Positions 61,907 through 64,000 of a stretch of 64,000 nucleotides of DNA are shown in pieces (the stretch's first letter is position 1; every line of letters begins with the position of its first letter). The DNA comes from an uncultured Clostridia bacterium (GTDB lineage: Bacteria > Bacillota > Clostridia > Christensenellales > DTU072). Location: the NCBI GenBank assembly GCA_946621465.1, contig CAMOOO010000001.1:634386-698385 (forward strand), written 5' to 3'. The position numbers and the translations under genes are program-made. The notes under the pieces are model-generated. The model searched no databases. It was not told where the DNA came from and was given only the letters and a program-made list of their open reading frames with translations.

Positions 61907-62022
61907 TGCAAAATCACGAAACCGAAGACCGAGCGGAAGGGGCGTTCGCGCTAACCCGCTTGCGAATCGGCCCCTTTCACCGCTCTTCGGTGCTTTCGGG
62001 CTTTGACGTGATAATTCTTGCA
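61907..62022. other. Long composite hairpin of about 116 bases
   Basis: Successive paired arms run TGCAA/TTGCA (61907-61911, 62018-62022), ATCACG/CGTGAT (61913-61918, 62007-62012), ACCGAA/TTCGGT (61921-61926, 61986-61991), GAGCGG/CCGCTC (61931-61936, 61980-61985), AAGGGGC/GCCCCTT (61937-61943, 61970-61976) and TTCGC/GCGAA (61945-61949, 61962-61966). This is far more pairing than chance. It starts 11 bp after the sigma-like gene's stop. Confidence 0.8.
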
Positions 62023-62033
62023 GTGTAATATAG

Positions 62034-62444
62034 TCAATTGCTCTTGCGGAGTTTGCTTATCGTATTTGGGCTGACTTCGCCAATGTATTCGCCATCATCC
62101 CAGCACTTGAAGTTGTCAAAGAGCAACAATTTTTTATCTTCAATACGGTCGTAAAAGAACACTTTTTCAATAAGCCATCCTTGAGCAGGTTCCAATTGTT
62201 TCAAAGCGTCGATAACTCTTTGACGTTCAAACTCGGAAAAGAAATGTTCCTCAACGTTTTCGGTAGGATCGACTGCCTGAAAACCGGCGTCCAACAATAC
62301 TTCCAAAGAGCTCTCACTACGTTTTACGTTCTTCCACGAAAGTCTTTTTTCTTCCGCAACGATACGTTCATACTGTTTTGCAAACTCTTCCGTCACTTCA
62401 ATGTCAACAAGCTTGCCGTTCATAAAATACTTAATAGTTACCAT
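62034..62444 (-). CDS. Sigma-factor-like / helix-turn-helix regulator of an integrative element
   Basis: The 136-residue protein starts MVTIKYFMNGKLVDIEV and carries QRVIDALKQLEPAQGWLIEK followed by a recognition-helix-like SPNTISKLRKS. This layout matches the small sigma-70-region-4-like proteins found on conjugative elements of Clostridia. The part between the two helices is atypical (EDKKLLLFDNFKCWDD), so DNA-binding is inferred only. I start it at 62444 after AAAGGAAA; a longer frame to 62603 would run through two terminator hairpins. Confidence 0.65.
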   Translation of the reverse strand: MVTIKYFMNGKLVDIEVTEEFAKQYERIVAEEKRLSWKNVKRSESSLEVLLDAGFQAVDPTENVEEHFFSEFERQRVIDALKQLEPAQGWLIEKVFFYDRIEDKKLLLFDNFKCWDDGEYIGEVSPNTISKLRKSN

Positions 62445-62512
62445 AAGATTTCCTTTCCCCTTGTGCTCATTGGGGGCGAGCGATTCTTCGTAAATCGCTG
62501 TCGGAAATCCAT

Positions 62513-62552
62513 AAAAAACCCGACAGCAGTGAACCAAATCACCGCCATCGGG
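62513..62552 (-). terminator. Terminator/attenuator hairpin 1 before the sigma-like gene
   Basis: A 14-bp stem with G-U pairs (62519-62532 with 62539-62552) and a 6-base loop is followed, on the minus strand, by a T-run (62518-62513). It lies about 70 bp upstream of the start codon. Confidence 0.8.
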
Positions 62553-62575
62553 GGAAACATCTATTTTTTGGGCAT

Positions 62576-62633
62576 AAAAAAACCCTGACAACAGACGAAT
62601 CACATTTTTTGTGACTTGGCTCTATTGTCAGGG
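62576..62633 (-). terminator. Terminator/attenuator hairpin 2 before the sigma-like gene
   Basis: CCCTGACAA (62583-62591) pairs with TTGTCAGGG (62625-62633), with a nested GTCAC-type stem, and a T-run follows on the minus strand. The closing bases resemble those of hairpin 1. Confidence 0.85.
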
Positions 62634-62843
62634 CTCTTGGTGGTTCTTGTTACAACCTTATCGGTATGCCAGATTCAGCCTCTTCGCCGATACATCTATA
62701 AATGTAAAAGCTAACAATTTTGGAAATGGGTAGTACCTCTTAACAGTTCGATTCGATACTCTTTTATATGCCGAGTACAGGTTTTATTCTGCCATTCCTC
62801 AATACTATTCAGTTTTAATTATTTTCCTATATTTTACGCCGAG
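62634..62843. other. Intergenic stretch without a supported gene
   Basis: On the minus strand a 35-codon frame reads ...NSIEEWQNKTCTRHIKEYRI... but lacks a start codon. It may be a remnant of a regulatory gene. No promoter with good spacing was identified. Confidence 0.4.
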
Positions 62844-63023
62844 TTAAGCCTTTACCTTTTTCAACTTAACTACCAGCGGCAATGCGTAGACGCCACCGTC
62901 ATTATCTACCGTGCCTTGCACAACCGTCTTGCAAGTATGGCAATGCAATTCGACGAAACTGCCAATTCTTGCACGGCACGGTTTTTTTCCGCATTGAGGA
63001 CAAGTAATGGGTTTTAATGTCAT
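62844..63023 (-). CDS. Tiny zinc-ribbon protein
   Basis: The 59-residue product has two Cys pairs, CPQCGKKP near the N-terminus and HCHTCKT at about residue 30, which should bind one zinc ion, followed by a basic C-terminus (LVVKLKKVKA). The fold resembles the Com-type zinc ribbons of phages and conjugative elements. GGAGG lies 9 bases before the ATG, stronger than for any neighbouring frame. It probably binds nucleic acid or protein; its exact function is unknown. Confidence 0.7.
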   Translation of the reverse strand: MTLKPITCPQCGKKPCRARIGSFVELHCHTCKTVVQGTVDNDGGVYALPLVVKLKKVKA

Positions 63024-63228
63024 ACTTATAATCCTCCTTCCCCAAGGTCACTTCACGGGTATTTGATAACTGTATTGTGAGGGTGGGGCTTCCCATCACA
63101 CAGAATATCACGCTAGTAGACCGGCCCATTTTTCTGTAGGGCTTCAGTTCTTGATAAAAATCTTCTGTTAAAATCGTTTTTCCTACCTTTACTAAACTAA
63201 AAATCCACCTTACCAATCTATCTATCAC
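62902..63228 (-). CDS. Doubtful 108-residue open frame
   Basis: A GTG at 63228 follows GGGGGTG after 8 bases. The first ~80 residues (MIDRLVRWIFSLVKVGKTIL...) could be a real mobile-element protein, but the last ~40 codons read through the zinc-ribbon gene in another frame and look non-natural. The frame may be frameshifted. I do not recognise it. Confidence 0.3.
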   Translation of the reverse strand: MIDRLVRWIFSLVKVGKTILTEDFYQELKPYRKMGRSTSVIFCVMGSPTLTIQLSNTREVTLGKEDYKYDIKTHYLSSMRKKTVPCKNWQFRRIALPYLQDGCARHGR

Positions 63229-63242
63229 TGCATTTTCACCCC

Positions 63243-63534
63243 CTATAAAACATCCTTTATGACTTTTACAACAACACCTTGGATATTGATCTGATCGAAA
63301 TACATATCCTGCATGGTATCATTTTCGGGATGAAGTCTGACTTTGTGGCGTCTCTTATCTATATAGAAACGTTTCAGGGTAGCTTCATCTCCAATCAGTG
63401 CAACTATAATCTGACCTTCTTCCGCAGTGTTTTGTTATTTTACGATAACGAAATCTCCATCTTCTATATTTGCCTTAATCATACTATCGCCGTGAGCGTG
63501 CAAAGCGAAGAAGTTACCGGTGCCGAGTATTGAT
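63243..63534 (-). pseudogene. LexA/UmuD-like peptidase fragment with an internal stop
   Basis: The minus strand encodes the S24 self-cleaving domain of a LexA-type repressor: GTGNFFALHAHGDSMI with the Ser, then EEGQIIVALIGDEATLKRF with the Lys. A TAA at 63437-63435 interrupts VIVK-QNTAEEG, where a Lys or Arg codon is expected. The N-terminal DNA-binding half is missing; the frame is cut at about 63534, where recombinase sequence begins. It is therefore a broken remnant. Confidence 0.85.
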
Positions 63535-63540
63535 GAAGAT

Positions 63541-64000
63541 CGAGGACGGACGAAAAGGAACTCAAATCAATACGAAAGCGAATTGCCGACGTACAAGAAA
63601 AAGCAGATGCCGCAGCCACTGCCTTTATCGAAGCCAAAAGCCCGTTACTCAAACAGCGTATCGAAGTGCAAATGCAAGAGTATGAAGTCCTTTTAAGTGA
63701 CTTGGAAAAGCTGAAAACGAAATTAACAATCGAACGTGGACGGTGACTTACAGAGAAAGATTTTGAAACGTTCGTCAAGCTGATAATTCAGGGAAACGTA
63801 GATGATTTTGAGTTTAGACGACAGCTGATAGACACCCTCGTATACAGAGTATACGTTTGCGACGATCATACCTATATCTACTTCAATTTTAAAGGCGGGA
63901 ACAAAGCAATAGATGAAACAACTTTAGAGGAAATCAAACCGCAGTTAGAGGATAGGTGGGAAATAGTTCAAACGCGAAGTGATTCTGCCCGCCACAGCAA
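63541..64000 (+). pseudogene. C-terminal fragment of a large serine recombinase with an internal stop
   Basis: The frame encodes the coiled-coil and C-terminal domain of a large serine recombinase (IEVQMQEYEVLLSDLEKLK, then LTEKDFETFVKLIIQGNVDD and LIDTLVYRVYVCDDHTYIY). A TGA at 63744-63746 breaks it between ERGR and LTEK. The catalytic N-terminus is absent, and the end runs off the window. Such enzymes move Tn4451/ICE-type elements; this copy should be inactive. Confidence 0.85.

Noticed and set aside
62634..62760. 35-codon minus-strand frame NSIEEWQNKTCTRHIKEYRI...
   Set aside because: It looks protein-like but has no start codon or ribosome site; kept only as a possible remnant.
42237..64000. 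Duplicate of the tRNA-Ser 3' end as attachment site
   Set aside because: No copy of the T-arm/acceptor sequence was seen elsewhere in the window; it could lie outside.

Overview
The window looks like a chromosome segment of an uncultured low-to-mid GC Bacillota, class Clostridia, probably from an animal gut (inference). Supporting signs are strong AGGAGG-type ribosome sites, sigma-A promoters with 16-18 bp spacing, a Veg protein, a SipL-like DUF3794-LysM protein (a family tied to endospore morphogenesis), BspA-type leucine-rich and InlB-type repeat surface proteins, and a GMP synthase without its glutaminase half. No rRNA and no CRISPR array were seen.

Region 1 (1-9.9 kb): a truncated phenylacetate-CoA-ligase-like gene, an intergenic region with three DnaA-box-like 9-mers spaced exactly 20 bp apart, a surface lipoprotein, and then a tight minus-strand operon smpB-metY-metA-recF-argS-PHP phosphoesterase. 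MetA has Glu at position 111, which predicts O-acetylhomoserine, the substrate of the neighbouring MetY.

Region 2 (9.9-36 kb): metabolic and envelope genes. Four beta-lactamase-fold serine hydrolases form two paralogous pairs. There is an M20 peptidase, GH127 and GH78 glycosidases, a surface protein-transporter-nucleoside hydrolase operon, two lipoproteins (one with a von Willebrand A domain), guaA and mnmA, a ferritin-like protein, and a CASTOR/POLLUX-type ion channel interrupted by a frameshift. Several promoters place the predicted transcript start at or within a few bases of the start codon.

Region 3 (36-42 kb): a minus-strand operon tyrS-yigZ-ilvE-nadK-acyltransferase-DUF445, then a tRNA-Ser(CGA).

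Region 4 (42.2-46 kb): after the tRNA lies mobile-element material: remnants, a Fic-family gene with its catalytic His replaced, preceded by a pair of identical-geometry operators, a PcfK-MutS-I-PcfJ fusion, and a small accessory gene.

Region 5 (46-61.5 kb): one 4,877-residue surface protein fills almost 15 kb. Downstream, 20 bp away, is an unusual protein joining a YjbR/MmcQ-like domain to a ribosomal protein uL15-like C-terminus.

Region 6 (61.5-64 kb): decayed integrative-element remains: two elaborate hairpins, a sigma-like regulator behind two tandem terminator hairpins, a tiny zinc-ribbon gene, a lexA-type fragment with an internal stop, and the C-terminal piece of a large serine recombinase with an internal stop. 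The two fragments abut at a rearrangement scar near 63,537.
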